A stretch of 42,661 nt of DNA from Acidobacteriota bacterium (GCA_024641665.1 JAHECP010000024.1:8126-50786), one strand, 5' to 3'; shown: positions 8,896-18,261, numbered from the stretch's first letter. The notes: generated by a model not told the origin, from the sequence alone. Translations and numbers: made by a program.

Positions 8896-9228
8896 TTACC
8901 GGCTCGAGAACTTCTTGAACAGCGCCCAGGTGACCCAGAACGAGAGCAGGAACACGAGGCCCGGCGCGACGATGCCGGGCAGGTCGTAGAGGATCGACTG
9001 GCCCTCGGGGCGGTTGCCGGCGCTGACGGCGGCGGCCGCGAGCACGAGGCCCACGACCGAGAGGGTGCCGACGATCCACAGGATCGCCAGCGCGCGCGGC
9101 GTGAAGATGCGGTCGGCCTTCACGATGCGCTTGCGGTAGTTGTAGTAGGCGAGCAGCAGCCCCAGCGCGCTGACGGCGTAGGCCATCACCATCCCCAGGA
9201 TCTTGCCGACGGCCGGGTCAACGTTCAT
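8896..9228 (-). CDS. small three-helix membrane protein, third gene of the symporter operon
   Basis: A 110-residue protein with three predicted membrane helices at about 8-28, 46-67 and 84-103, joined by basic loops (NYRKRIVKADR) and ending in KKFSSR. Its start codon (9226-9228) lies inside the end of the preceding gene, an 11-base overlap, which indicates translational coupling. I do not recognise a named family. Position and size suggest an accessory subunit of the SSS transporter at 9517-11145. The protein could equally be a fortuitous operon partner. Confidence 0.75.
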   Translation of the reverse strand: MNVDPAVGKILGMVMAYAVSALGLLLAYYNYRKRIVKADRIFTPRALAILWIVGTLSVVGLVLAAAAVSAGNRPEGQSILYDLPGIVAPGLVFLLSFWVTWALFKKFSSR

Positions 9229-9520
9229 CGCCCGCCTCCCACCGCGTGACGCGGTCGATCTCGGCGAGGTACTTCGCCTCCTTCTTCTCGAAGTCGGTGG
9301 AGATCGCCCGGAGCTTCGGGTCGATGATCTTGAACATGAGCACCATGCAGACCATGCTGAGCACGAGCGCCACCCAGCCCCAGGTCTGGAGGAGCAGGGC
9401 GCCCGCGATGCCGATCGTCGCCAGGAAGAAGGTCAGGATCGAGAGGATCGATGCGACGAGGTCGTGGGAGGTCCACTCCTCCGCCTCGATCGGCGTCCAG
9501 TCGCGCTTGAAGAGGCTCAT
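9218..9520 (-). CDS. small two-helix membrane protein, second gene of the symporter operon
   Basis: A 100-residue protein: an N-terminal amphipathic stretch (MSLFKRDWTPIEAEEW), two membrane helices at about 24-46 and 49-66, then a charged, probably coiled-coil tail (STDFEKKEAKYLAEIDR). Its ATG overlaps the symporter stop as ATGA (9517-9520), the hallmark of coupled translation, and its end overlaps the next gene. Small partners next to SSS symporters are known (for example DUF485 with ActP, DUF4212 with others). This one does not clearly match those from inspection. Confidence 0.78.
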   Translation of the reverse strand: MSLFKRDWTPIEAEEWTSHDLVASILSILTFFLATIGIAGALLLQTWGWVALVLSMVCMVLMFKIIDPKLRAISTDFEKKEAKYLAEIDRVTRWEAGDER

Positions 9521-11145
9521 CGTCCGGTCTCCAGCTTGAGGTCGCCCGACGGGGTGACGAGGCCGAGCCGCACGGCGTCGCGGCGGACGGGGCCCCAGAA
9601 GCCCAGGGGGCGGGCCATCACGTAGTACTTGACCAGGTGCGGGCGCTCGTCGGGCTCGGTGAGGAAGGTGACCGGCACGTAGACGAGCGCGACCAGGACC
9701 ACCAGGAGCCAGAAGTTGGCCCAGTTCGGCAGCTCCGGCAGCACGCCGACCGCAGGCAGCACCCACACCACCAGCCAGCTCATCACCAGGTTCGCGATCC
9801 AGCTCGAGAGGTACGCCCACGAGTTGAAGCGCCACCAGACGACCTGCAGGATCGACGGCACCCAGATGCCCGCGGCCTGCAGCCACAGCGCGAAGATCAG
9901 CCACGAGGTGATCGACTGCATGAAGAGGCCGAGCAGGAACGAGCCGGCCAGCAGGAACACCGTGTTGATCCGGCCGACCTTCACGAGCGTCCGCTCGGAC
10001 GCCTCGGGGTTCACGTAGTGGTGGTAGAGGTCGCGCGTCGCGTAGAGCGCGCCGAGGTTGAGGTGCGACGAGATCGTGGAGAGATGGATGGCGATGATGC
10101 CGGCGAAGAACATGCCGAGCAACCCGGCCGGCAGGTACTCGAAGCCGAGCCGGAACCAGCCCATCTCGTACTGGCCCTCCGCATGGATGCCGGGGAACAT
10201 CACGAAGAAGGCCAGGATCGACACGGCCCAGAAGGCGTTCCGGAAGATCGTGGCGAAGCCGCCGGCCCAGATCGCGTAGCTCGCGTCGCGCACGGTCTTC
10301 GCGCTCTGGATGCGCTGCGCCTCGGGGTACCAGTCGATGAAGTTCCCCATGCCGATCCCGCCGATCGTGGCCATGACCAGCAGGGTGATGAAGTCCATCG
10401 TGTAGAAGTGGTCGGCGTCGAGGCCCCAGAACCCGTCGAAGTGGAACGGATCGATCCGCCAGCCCTGGCCGAGCGCCGTGAGCTTGTGCACGATCATCAG
10501 CGGGCCGCCGGCCTCGGCGATGCCCCACACCGACACGAGCGTGATCACGACGAACGCGATCACGCCCTGCTGGAAGTCGGCCATGATGACGCCCCAGTAG
10601 CCGGCCGTCAGCACGTACACCGCGCAGATGGTCGTGAAGAACGTCACGCCGAACCAGGGCGGCCAGCCGAAGAGGTACAGGCAGACCTTGCCCATCGCCG
10701 CCGAGACCCACGCGACGACGAACATGTTCATGAAGGTCTGCCAGCCGGCCAGCCAGCCGCGCAGGAGCTCGGCGCCGAGGCCCGAGTAGCGCAGGCTCTG
10801 CCACTCGGCCTGGCTCATGGCCATGGAGCGCCGGAAGATGCGCGTCGAGATGAACGCCGAGAGCGCCGTCCACGCGGCGAAGAAGGAATACCAGATGCCG
10901 CGCAGTCCCCACTTGTAGATCACGCCGGCGATCCACATGGGCGTGTCGGTCGCCGTGTGCGTCGCGTAGACCGAGGCCGCCGGCAGCCACCAGGGGAGCC
11001 CGCGCCCCGCCAGGAAGAAGTCGCTCTCGCTCTTCTTCCCGAGGTTGTAGAAGATGATGCCGCAGAGCGTCATCAGGAGGATGAAGAGGACGGTCCACAT
11101 CCAGTCGAGCGGCGTGAAGTGGACCAGCAGCTGGGTCTCGTCCAT
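9517..11145 (-). CDS. sodium:solute symporter (SSS family) permease
   Basis: A 542-residue transporter with about 13 hydrophobic helices. It has the early SSS signature (LGKKSESDFFLAGRGLPWW, residues about 28-46) and the helix-8 region HLSTISSHLNLGALYATRDLY, which carries the Ser/Thr pair used for the Na2 sodium site in this family. The substrate cannot be read from the sequence. I chose the ATG at 11145 (MDETQLL) because GAGGA lies five bases upstream; a longer frame to 11226 adds only an Arg-rich, non-hydrophobic stretch. Two small membrane proteins follow with overlaps of 4 and 11 bases, so the three are one unit, perhaps a multi-subunit transporter. Confidence 0.88.
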   Translation of the reverse strand: MDETQLLVHFTPLDWMWTVLFILLMTLCGIIFYNLGKKSESDFFLAGRGLPWWLPAASVYATHTATDTPMWIAGVIYKWGLRGIWYSFFAAWTALSAFISTRIFRRSMAMSQAEWQSLRYSGLGAELLRGWLAGWQTFMNMFVVAWVSAAMGKVCLYLFGWPPWFGVTFFTTICAVYVLTAGYWGVIMADFQQGVIAFVVITLVSVWGIAEAGGPLMIVHKLTALGQGWRIDPFHFDGFWGLDADHFYTMDFITLLVMATIGGIGMGNFIDWYPEAQRIQSAKTVRDASYAIWAGGFATIFRNAFWAVSILAFFVMFPGIHAEGQYEMGWFRLGFEYLPAGLLGMFFAGIIAIHLSTISSHLNLGALYATRDLYHHYVNPEASERTLVKVGRINTVFLLAGSFLLGLFMQSITSWLIFALWLQAAGIWVPSILQVVWWRFNSWAYLSSWIANLVMSWLVVWVLPAVGVLPELPNWANFWLLVVLVALVYVPVTFLTEPDERPHLVKYYVMARPLGFWGPVRRDAVRLGLVTPSGDLKLETGR

Positions 11146-11187
11146 CGGGGTCCTCGGGAGCGGCGGATGGTCTCGGTGGCGCCCGAC

Positions 11188-11193
11188 ATCATA
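11188..11193 (-). promoter_or_regulatory. candidate -10 box of the symporter operon
   Basis: The minus strand reads TATGAT, five of six matches to the -10 consensus, about 43 bases before the symporter ATG. No convincing -35 is found at 16-18 bases, so this is a weak call. Confidence 0.3.
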
Positions 11194-11313
11194 TCTCGAA
11201 TGGGCGCGCGCTGGAACGCGCGCCACCCCGATCCATCAGAACAGGCACCGAGCCCAGAATTCGCCAGAGACTCGCGTTGTGCCTTGACCGCCTCGTCCCG
11301 AGTGCGCATACTC

Positions 11314-11374
11314 AGCCCGTCATGCGGCTCGAAGCGAGAATTTCGCACCCGTTGTGGGAGCCGCATAACGGGCT
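11314..11374. repeat. 17-bp inverted repeat with nested hairpin
   Basis: AGCCCGTCATGCGGCTC (11314-11330) and GAGCCGCATAACGGGCT (11358-11374) are complementary at 16 of 17 positions. The loop contains a small GCGA/TCGC hairpin. It lies between the divergently transcribed symporter operon and AraC-type regulator. It could be a regulator binding region, an extragenic palindrome or an old recombination site. The core triplets do not fit the integron attC rule. Confidence 0.45.
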
Positions 11375-11397
11375 AGGCCGCGCACAGCGCGACCCGC

Positions 11398-11441
11398 GTC
11401 CCTCGACTTCGCTTGGGACGCCCTGAGCACAGCCGAAGGGC
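11398..11441. repeat. pair of adjacent REP-like palindromes
   Basis: GTCCCTCGACTTCGCTTGGGAC (11398-11419) forms a stem GTCCC/GGGAC. GCCCTGAGCACAGCCGAAGGGC (11420-11441) forms GCCCT/AGGGC. The CCCTGAG...GAAGGG pattern resembles dispersed palindromes common in high-GC environmental bacteria. It sits just before the AraC-type regulator frame. Confidence 0.4.
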
Positions 11442-11452
11442 GCAGTCGCGGA

Positions 11453-12145
11453 GTGGGGCTCTCGGGGCCCCCACGTAGCGACGGAGCGGGGGTTTGGCCC
11501 CGCAGCGTCCGGCCCGAATGGCTGTTCGAGGTCGCGGGCCTCGTGCAGTGTCTTGCCCTCGCGGGGAATCCCTCAACCGAGCACGTTCTGGCCTGGCTGC
11601 CTCAGCCGCAGTCGAGGTGTGAGCGGGCGATTGTCCGAAGGCTCGTCCGTCGCGCGCGCCTCGAGGGCGGGCGCCTCGACCCCGCTGGTCGTCCCAGATC
11701 TCCGGTCACGCGACACCGGGCAGCCGGGACGGCCGGGCGTTCTGGCGTCCTGCGGGCCGCGACCGACGCCGCGCGGGTCCTGCGCGCGGAGTACGCGCGG
11801 CCCTGGACGCTCGACACGCTCGCCCGCCGCGTCGGCTCGAATCGTACGGACCTCGAGGTGGGGTTCCAGGCGCTCTTCGGCTGTTCCGTTCACGGGCACG
11901 TGACCCTGCGACGGGTGCGGGAAGCCCGGCGCCTGCTGCGCAGTGGGGTGCAGACGATTGAGGCGGTGGGACGAGCCGTGGGGTATCGCAGCAAGCCGTC
12001 TTTCTGTCGGATCTTCCGGCGAATCATGGGGATGACTCCCGGGGAGTATCGTCGCGGGTGGGCGTTCGTTCCGGCGAACCTGCCGGTGATCGAGTTGTTG
12101 ATTTCGAACCGCGGCTGTCGAATGAGAACCACCTTTGTCGATTGA
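11453..12145 (+). CDS. AraC-family helix-turn-helix regulator
   Basis: Up to 230 residues, with the start uncertain (GTG at 11453 is the longest option and has no clear ribosome site). Residues about 105-202 carry the two-helix-turn-helix AraC/XylS DNA-binding domain: DTLARRVGSNRTDLEVGFQ as the first motif, and IEAVGRAVGYRSKPSFCRIFRR followed by GMTPGEYRR as the second with the family hallmark. The 100 residues before it show no cupin or other sensor domain and are Arg/Pro rich, so the gene may really be a short DNA-binding protein beginning near residue 95. After the domain comes an atypical tail of about 28 residues. Local GC content is lower than in flanking genes, which hints at acquisition. 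Confidence 0.7.
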   Translation: MGLSGPPRSDGAGVWPRSVRPEWLFEVAGLVQCLALAGNPSTEHVLAWLPQPQSRCERAIVRRLVRRARLEGGRLDPAGRPRSPVTRHRAAGTAGRSGVLRAATDAARVLRAEYARPWTLDTLARRVGSNRTDLEVGFQALFGCSVHGHVTLRRVREARRLLRSGVQTIEAVGRAVGYRSKPSFCRIFRRIMGMTPGEYRRGWAFVPANLPVIELLISNRGCRMRTTFVD

Positions 12146-12462
12146 GACCTTGCGGACTGATGAGGGTGGCCGTACCTTCCTCACTGTTGGCGTGCGCGGG
12201 TGATGGCTTACGCGCGACCGCCGCCGGACGGGCGGGGGGCCAGCACCCGTCTCGGCTGCGCGCAGGCCGCTCGACATGCGCGACGGTGTTGTCGACCGTG
12301 CCGACGCGGAACTTAGTTCGTGCGACGAGGTGATCAGGCACCTCGTGACGCAGGTAGCCGCCGGGGTCAAGTGCATCGGGTGTGTCGGACGGGATCTGCG
12401 CGGAGCGCAGCTGACGACTGATGGTGCACGGAGCATTATCACATTAGCGGCTGAGGAACACG
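12146..12462. other. 317-base intergenic region, nothing recognised
   Basis: There is no recognisable gene, RNA or strong repeat. The last 15 bases hold the GAGGAA ribosome site of the gene at 12463. Composition is more AT-rich near 12430-12450 (CATTATCACATTA), where a promoter may lie, but no paired -35/-10 could be assigned. Confidence 0.4.
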
Positions 12463-13356
12463 ATGAACGGATTCCTGGTCGTATCGCTGTTGTCGCTCTT
12501 GTCGCTCGCGGCGGTGCCACTTGGCCAGCAGGTGCCCCAAGGAACCGTCAGCCGTACCGTGGACGGCAACTACCTGTTCGCGTGGACCTCCCTTGATGGC
12601 AAGGCGCACAGTCTGCTGCTGGTCATCGGAGACAAAGTGGTGCCTGCTGCGACGGTCATCGTCACGCTGGACGCCGAAAGCCAGTGTGTTTACGAGTACA
12701 CGGTGTCCAACGGTCCGGGCGCTCTTCAGGCGCTCTACATGTTTCGGATCATGGTCGAGTTTCCGGTGCAGATCGTTGCTTCGCCCCCGCGGTGGCAGGC
12801 CAACGAGTTGTCCTCACGCGCCCGGGTGTACTGGTACCTGAACTCAGGTGGCGGCGACCGGTGGGGCATCCCGCCCGGCGGATCCGAAGGTGTGTTCACC
12901 ATTACGAGTCCCAATCTTCCTGCCGTGACCGATCTCCAGGCCGAGGGCGCGGTGCCGGCACGAGCGGCCGATGGAGAGATGCCGCAGGAATTGGACAGTA
13001 AGTTCCGCGAGTTGGTGCAGGCCGCACCAAGAACGACGAGGACCATCGGACCACGGATTGCGGTGGCGGAAGGCGAGTCGGTCGGGAGTCTGCTGGTCAG
13101 GATCCAGGACGCGTATGGCGCAGAACTCACTGCAAGTCGGCATCCAGCAGGGGAGCGGGTCATGGCGCTGATCAGCTCCGCGTCTCTCCTGTTCCAGGAG
13201 TCACGATTGCGAGAGGCCTCCGAGCGGCTCGACGACGCTATCAGCCTGCTGTCCCAGCCAGCAGGAGGGGTATGGCGTGACCAGCTCAGCATGGGGCTTC
13301 GCACAGCCCTGCGATTCGTCACCCGTCGCGTGCTTGGAGAGCAGGCACTGAAGTGA
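12463..13356 (+). CDS. secreted protein of unknown function
   Basis: A 297-residue protein with a signal peptide (residues 1-22, LLSLLSLAAVPLGQQ). The N-terminal 160 residues look beta-rich (VIVTLDAESQCVYEYTVSN, then VYWYLNSGGGDRWGIPPGG), which suggests an immunoglobulin-like fold. The C-terminal 120 residues are helical (SLLFQESRLREASERLDDA). GAGGAA six to nine bases upstream supports the ATG. I do not recognise the family. GC content is lower than in the core of the window, as for the AraC gene before it. It may form a transferred block with that gene. Confidence 0.7.
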   Translation: MNGFLVVSLLSLLSLAAVPLGQQVPQGTVSRTVDGNYLFAWTSLDGKAHSLLLVIGDKVVPAATVIVTLDAESQCVYEYTVSNGPGALQALYMFRIMVEFPVQIVASPPRWQANELSSRARVYWYLNSGGGDRWGIPPGGSEGVFTITSPNLPAVTDLQAEGAVPARAADGEMPQELDSKFRELVQAAPRTTRTIGPRIAVAEGESVGSLLVRIQDAYGAELTASRHPAGERVMALISSASLLFQESRLREASERLDDAISLLSQPAGGVWRDQLSMGLRTALRFVTRRVLGEQALK

Positions 13357-13555
13357 CCGGCTGAGCGTGCGTCACGACTCGCAACGAATCTGACGCGGAC
13401 GCACACGAAGGTCACTTGCCGGGAGGATAGGCGCTCTCACCCAGACCTGAGGCCGCGTCCTGGGTGTTGGCGAACGCTGAAATGCAGCCACGACCGAGCA
13501 TCTGAAACGCGGCCACTGCAGGTGGCCAGGCTGAGGCATCCTGGAGGGTTCACCG

Positions 13556-13748
13556 ATGGCGGGGGCCAACTACCTGAAGATGCCGAGGAAATCGCATGTG
13601 GAAGCGCCGCTCGAGCTCAAAGGGCGGGAACAAGCAACGGGCGTCCATGTGGTGTTTACGCCGCAGACCACCATGGTGACAGGCGGCGTGCGTGACGATC
13701 ATGTCCAGGCCGTCGAGGACTACACGGTGATCGTCTTCGCCCAGGACA
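13556..13748 (+). pseudogene. fragment of a carboxypeptidase-regulatory-like domain protein
   Basis: The first ~65 residues of this frame (APLELKGREQATGVHVVF, then VRDDHVQAVEDYTVIVFAQD) resemble a recurrent beta-sandwich segment of large acidobacterial secreted proteins, normally of the form GxVRDxxGQPVxDYTVVVF. The similarity stops near 13748. From there the same frame runs antisense through an M28 peptidase remnant and reads Arg-rich nonsense to 13840. GGAGG lies seven bases before the ATG at 13556, so the short frame could still be translated. Parent proteins are many hundred residues long, hence a truncated relic. Recognition is from memory of the family, not a search. Confidence 0.5.
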
Positions 13749-13868
13749 TCACCTTCTGGCCGTCGATGGCCGGGGTGGCGTCGCGGTCGTCGACGCGGGC
13801 GCCGCGCCGCCGCACGCGGCGGGCAGGAGGAAGGCAATGACAGCGAATGGGGCGAAGGTGTGCCTCAC
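13746..13868 (-). pseudogene. N-terminal remnant of an M28-type peptidase lipoprotein
   Basis: The minus strand from GTG at 13866-13868 encodes VRHTFAPFAVIAFLLPAAC, then GGAAPASTTATPAIDGQKV. It parallels the start of the intact M28 gene at 16401 (MRRTLAPFGLLLVILPVAC, then TPAIDGQAV), including a lipobox cysteine. The upstream DNA is also shared: GGGATCTCCAGTTCTGG occurs at both places, followed by GGTGCAC repeats. Similarity ends near 13746, where a plus-strand fragment of another gene abuts. About 40 of some 570 residues remain, so it cannot encode a peptidase. Confidence 0.65.
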
Positions 13869-13920
13869 CGGGATCTCCAGTTCTGGAGGGGACGGTCAAG
13901 GATAGCAGACGGCGTTACAG

Positions 13921-13964
13921 GGTGCACAGGGTGCACGAAGGTGCACCGGGTGCACAAGGGTGCC
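13921..13964. repeat. GGTGCAC short-repeat array 1
   Basis: GGTGCAC occurs at 13921, 13930, 13940 and 13949, and GGTGCC at 13959, a period of 9-10 bases. The array lies upstream of the M28 remnant start, the same relative place as array 2 upstream of the intact M28 gene. The period is close to one helical turn. Confidence 0.6.
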
Positions 13965-14039
13965 AGGTGGCGCCCGGACTGACGCTGTTGGCGCGGCTTC
14001 TCTCACGGACGAGAAGAGGAGGCGCGCCGGTCGAGGGCC

Positions 14040-14499
14040 TCAGCGCGCCGGCGGCGCGGCCGGCGACTCGACCAGGCCGAGCCGCACGAGCAGGTCGTCG
14101 AGGTCGGCGAGCATGTCCTTGTCGAGCTCCGGGATCGGGAACCGCCCGCGCGGCGACGCGAGCGCGCCGCGCAGGTGGTAGATGTGCTTGCGGATCGGCA
14201 GGTTGATCCGCGGCTGGTTCTCGAAGCGGATGAGCGGGCAGTAGCGGTAGAAGATCTCGGTCGCCTCGTCGAGGCGTCCGGCCGCGAACGCCCGGTAGAT
14301 CCGCACGAGAATCTCGGGGAACCCGAAGCCCGTCATCGTGCCGACCGCGCCGCGCTTCAGCTCCTCGAGGAACATGTTGCCGCCGAGGCCCCCGAACACC
14401 ACGAGTCCAGGGTTGGTCGAGAGGAGCTGGCCGATCTTCACGGGCGAGGGCTCGTCCTCGAGCTTCAGGAACCGGCAGCGGGGCTCTTCGGCGCCGAGC
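14040..14499 (-). pseudogene. C-terminal half of a DapA-family (dihydrodipicolinate synthase-like) aldolase, copy 1
   Basis: The minus strand encodes about 150 residues (RCRFLKLEDEPSPVKI, VVFGGLGGNMFLEELKRGA, GTMTGFGFPEIL, FENQPRINLPIRKHIYHL, stop at 14040-14042). They match the second half of a class I pyruvate/keto-acid aldolase barrel of the DapA superfamily. The N-terminal half with the tyrosine and the Schiff-base lysine region is absent. At 14499 it abuts plus-strand DNA of an unrelated regulator. The second copy at 19551 is nearly identical over about 350 bases, with a run of roughly 100 identical bases. Both are in the same orientation and lose homology to each other at the same point. 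Confidence 0.75.
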
Positions 14500-14681
14500 C
14501 ACCGGAACGCTGGGAGGCCGCGCTCGACGCCCTGGCGAGTCTGATGACGATTCACGCCGTGCTGGGCAACCGGGCCGAGGCCGTGCGCGTCTACGAGCGC
14601 TGTCGCGCCTTGCTTCGCGACGGCCTCGGGACGCACCCGTCGCCCGAGACCGAGGCGATCTACCGGGGCCTGCACCGCTGA
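14500..14681 (+). pseudogene. C-terminal fragment of a BTAD-type (SARP-like) transcriptional activator
   Basis: The plus strand encodes about 60 residues with the end of a bacterial transcriptional activation domain: ALASLMTIHAVLGNRAEAVRVYERC, split here as LMTIHAVLGNRAEAV and YERCRALLRD, then PSPETEAIYRGL and a stop at 14679-14681. These TPR-like helices normally follow an OmpR-type DNA-binding domain, which is missing. The fragment begins exactly where the DapA-family fragment ends, so the junction is a rearrangement scar. It ends 13 bases before the M28 peptidase stop codon. Confidence 0.6.
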
Positions 14682-14694
14682 TCGTGGTTCCCCC

Positions 14695-16401
<1,707 letters not shown>

Positions 16402-16456
16402 CGGGATCTCCAGTTCTGGGGGGAAGAGCCTCAAGCATAGCAGAGGGCAGGACAGA

Positions 16457-16498
16457 GGTGCACAGGGTGCAAGGTGCACTCGGGTGCACTTGGGTGCC
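16457..16498. repeat. GGTGCAC short-repeat array 2
   Basis: GGTGCA-type heptamers occur at 16457, 16466, 16473 and 16483, with GGTGCC at 16493. The array lies 56 bases upstream of the M28 peptidase start and just past the stop of the next gene. Sequence and setting match array 1. Confidence 0.6.
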
Positions 16499-16521
16499 AG
16501 GTCGCGCGATCTCTTGGGTGA

Positions 16522-17397
16522 CTAACGTTTCTTGATCGCCGCCGCCGTCGCGGCGCTCGCCACGCGCGACTGCTGGCCGCGCAGGTTGGAGGCGCTCCCC
16601 GTGAACTCGCCGACCCAGAACTTGCGGTCGCGCGCCGCGTCCACCAGCCTGGCCTCCACCCGCACCGCGTCTCCGTCCTTCAGCAGGCTGGCCTCGAGCA
16701 CGATGTCGGCGTCGAGCGCGCGGGCGACGTCGGTCAGCGACCGACCCGCGGTCGCCGCCCCGAGTGTGCTCGTGCGAGAGACGACGGCCAGGGCGCCGAT
16801 CCGGGCGATCCCGGCGGCTACGCCGTCGGTGACCTGCGCGGCCAGCAGACGGTCGGCCGGATCGGTCGAGTAGGTGGCGAAGGGCAGGACGGCGATCCGA
16901 AGAGCCGGCGACGCCGGCGCGCCCGGGGTCCAGAAGACCGCGCGGCCAACGCCGAGCAGCCCGGCCACGAGCAGCGCGCCCGCCACGGCGAGCCGCCAGC
17001 CCGGCCAACGAGCCGCCGGGGCGGCCGAGGGGCTCCCGGGCGAGACCGGCGCAGGCGCCTCATCAGGCCGGCGCTCGAACTCGGGCACGTAGCGGCCGCG
17101 AGGCAGGCGGATGATCACGGCGTCGTGGCGGCCGTCGCCGCCGTAGTACGCCTCGATCTTTCCGCGCAGTCGGCCGGCCTCCACGCGGACGATGGAATCC
17201 ACGCGGGGGTCGTACTCCTGGCCGCGGTCGAAGACGTCCACGCCGATGACGTACTCCTTGAGCTGATCGCTCTCGCCGGAGAGCGTCCGCTCGACGACGT
17301 AGCGCAGGAAGCGGCTCAGACGGTCCGCCTGCGCGAAGCCGCCGCTGGCGAGCAGCCGGTCGAGCTGCCGGCGGATCTCCTCGGCTGTGGGGTTCAC
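16522..17397 (-). CDS. winged-helix-like/TM/FlgO-like regulator
   Basis: A 291-residue protein with three parts. Residues 1-110 form a domain frequent at the N-terminus of acidobacterial regulators (EEIRRQLDRLLAS, FLRYVVERTL, DQLKEYVIGVDVF, YDPRVDSIVRVEAGRLR, LPRGRYVPEF); it is probably cytosolic and DNA-binding or signalling. A Pro/Ala linker and one membrane helix (about 134-152) follow. Residues 167-285 resemble a TolB/FlgO-type domain (LRIAVLPFATYS, then DRLLAAQVTDGVAAGIARI), which would lie outside. Larger relatives carry TPR or WD repeats at the end; this one stops after the FlgO-like part. The architecture suggests CadC-like transmembrane control. It is upstream of and codirectional with the M28 peptidase gene. 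Confidence 0.7.
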   Translation of the reverse strand: MNPTAEEIRRQLDRLLASGGFAQADRLSRFLRYVVERTLSGESDQLKEYVIGVDVFDRGQEYDPRVDSIVRVEAGRLRGKIEAYYGGDGRHDAVIIRLPRGRYVPEFERRPDEAPAPVSPGSPSAAPAARWPGWRLAVAGALLVAGLLGVGRAVFWTPGAPASPALRIAVLPFATYSTDPADRLLAAQVTDGVAAGIARIGALAVVSRTSTLGAATAGRSLTDVARALDADIVLEASLLKDGDAVRVEARLVDAARDRKFWVGEFTGSASNLRGQQSRVASAATAAAIKKR

Positions 17398-17557
17398 GCG
17401 TTCAGTATGGACCAGGTCGGGGGGCCTGCGGAGGCCGACTCCCGTCGGGCCGTCGCAGGTAACCGTTACCGTCGCGGCAAGTCACTGCCGCTGGCGCGGC
17501 GGTGCGGGCACGCTCGGAGGCGAACATCCCGTTCAACACGTTCAGGAGGTTGCCGCC

Positions 17558-18217
17558 ATGCGGAACACCGGTCGGACTCTCTCGTGCCTCGCCTGCGCGT
17601 TCGGCGCCCTGATCGCCGCGCCGCGGCCCGCCCTTGCCGGGCCCCCGCTCATCTGCCATCCCTTCGATGTCGGGTCCGCGCCGCTGCTGCCCTGGGGCCA
17701 GGGCTCCGGATGGAACAGCCCTGGCCGTTCGTACGACCGGCAGCGGCTCGTGGCCGACACGCTTCGGCTCTTGGCGCCCGACGCGCCCGTGCTGGCGCGC
17801 ATGGAGAACCTGCGGCGCGCGACGATCTACGCGACGGCCGACCGCGGCGTCGCCGCGGAGCTGCTGGCCGCGCTGCTGGGCCGTGCGCTCGCGGCCGACG
17901 TCCGGGGTGCGCGCGACCCGCTCCCGTGGTTCGACGCCGGCTATCTGGTCGAGTCCTACCGCCAGGCGCGCGTCATCGCCCGGTGGGACATGGTCGCCGG
18001 GACGGGCTGGGCGCTGCCGGACGGCACGCCGGGCCTCGACGGCCTCCCGTTCGTGCGCAAGGCGCTCGAGCTGGCCGGGTCGAGCCCGGCGATGGCGTTC
18101 GCCGCGTCGCTCATGACCCGAGGGGCGGCCGCGGACCAGTACCGCGGCCTCGCTGCGGCTGGCGCGCCGGACGGCTCGCTGCTCGCGAAGAACCTGCGCG
18201 CAGTCGGTGAGCGCTGA
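17558..18217 (+). CDS. secreted protein of unknown function
   Basis: A 219-residue protein. The signal peptide (residues 1-28) ends in PALAG, followed by a conserved-looking segment PPLICHPFDVGSAPLLPW. The rest is helical (LVADTLRLLAPDAPVLARMENLRRA; LLAALLGRAL; WFDAGYLVESYRQA). I recall similar uncharacterised acidobacterial proteins but no function. AGGAGG at 17544-17549 fixes the ATG at 17558; the frame is open upstream but without features. It is divergent from the winged-helix regulator and convergent with the MFS gene. Confidence 0.75.
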   Translation: MRNTGRTLSCLACAFGALIAAPRPALAGPPLICHPFDVGSAPLLPWGQGSGWNSPGRSYDRQRLVADTLRLLAPDAPVLARMENLRRATIYATADRGVAAELLAALLGRALAADVRGARDPLPWFDAGYLVESYRQARVIARWDMVAGTGWALPDGTPGLDGLPFVRKALELAGSSPAMAFAASLMTRGAAADQYRGLAAAGAPDGSLLAKNLRAVGER

Positions 18218-18225
18218 CAGAGCAG

Positions 18226-18260
18226 GGTGCACCGGCTGCATGGGGATGCACCTGGTGCAC
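18226..18260. repeat. GGTGCAC short-repeat array 3
   Basis: GGTGCAC at 18226 and 18254 bracket the related GCTGCAT (18235) and GATGCAC (18245). The array fills the gap between the convergent stops at 18217 and 18262, so here it cannot be a promoter element. Confidence 0.5.
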
Positions 18261-18261
18261 C

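Noticed and set aside
8379-8918. A 179-codon frame between the S9 peptidase and the symporter operon
   Set aside because: Arg/Pro/Gly/Ala-rich, no ribosome site, no domain, overlaps the end of a real gene; probably non-coding.
11314-11374. Possible integron attC site
   Set aside because: The inverted repeat has the right size, but its core triplets do not fit the RYYYAAC...GTTRRRY rule, there is no integrase, and no cassette array follows.
13921-13964. CRISPR array
   Set aside because: Units are 7 bases with 2-3 base gaps, far too short for repeats and spacers, and no cas gene is present.
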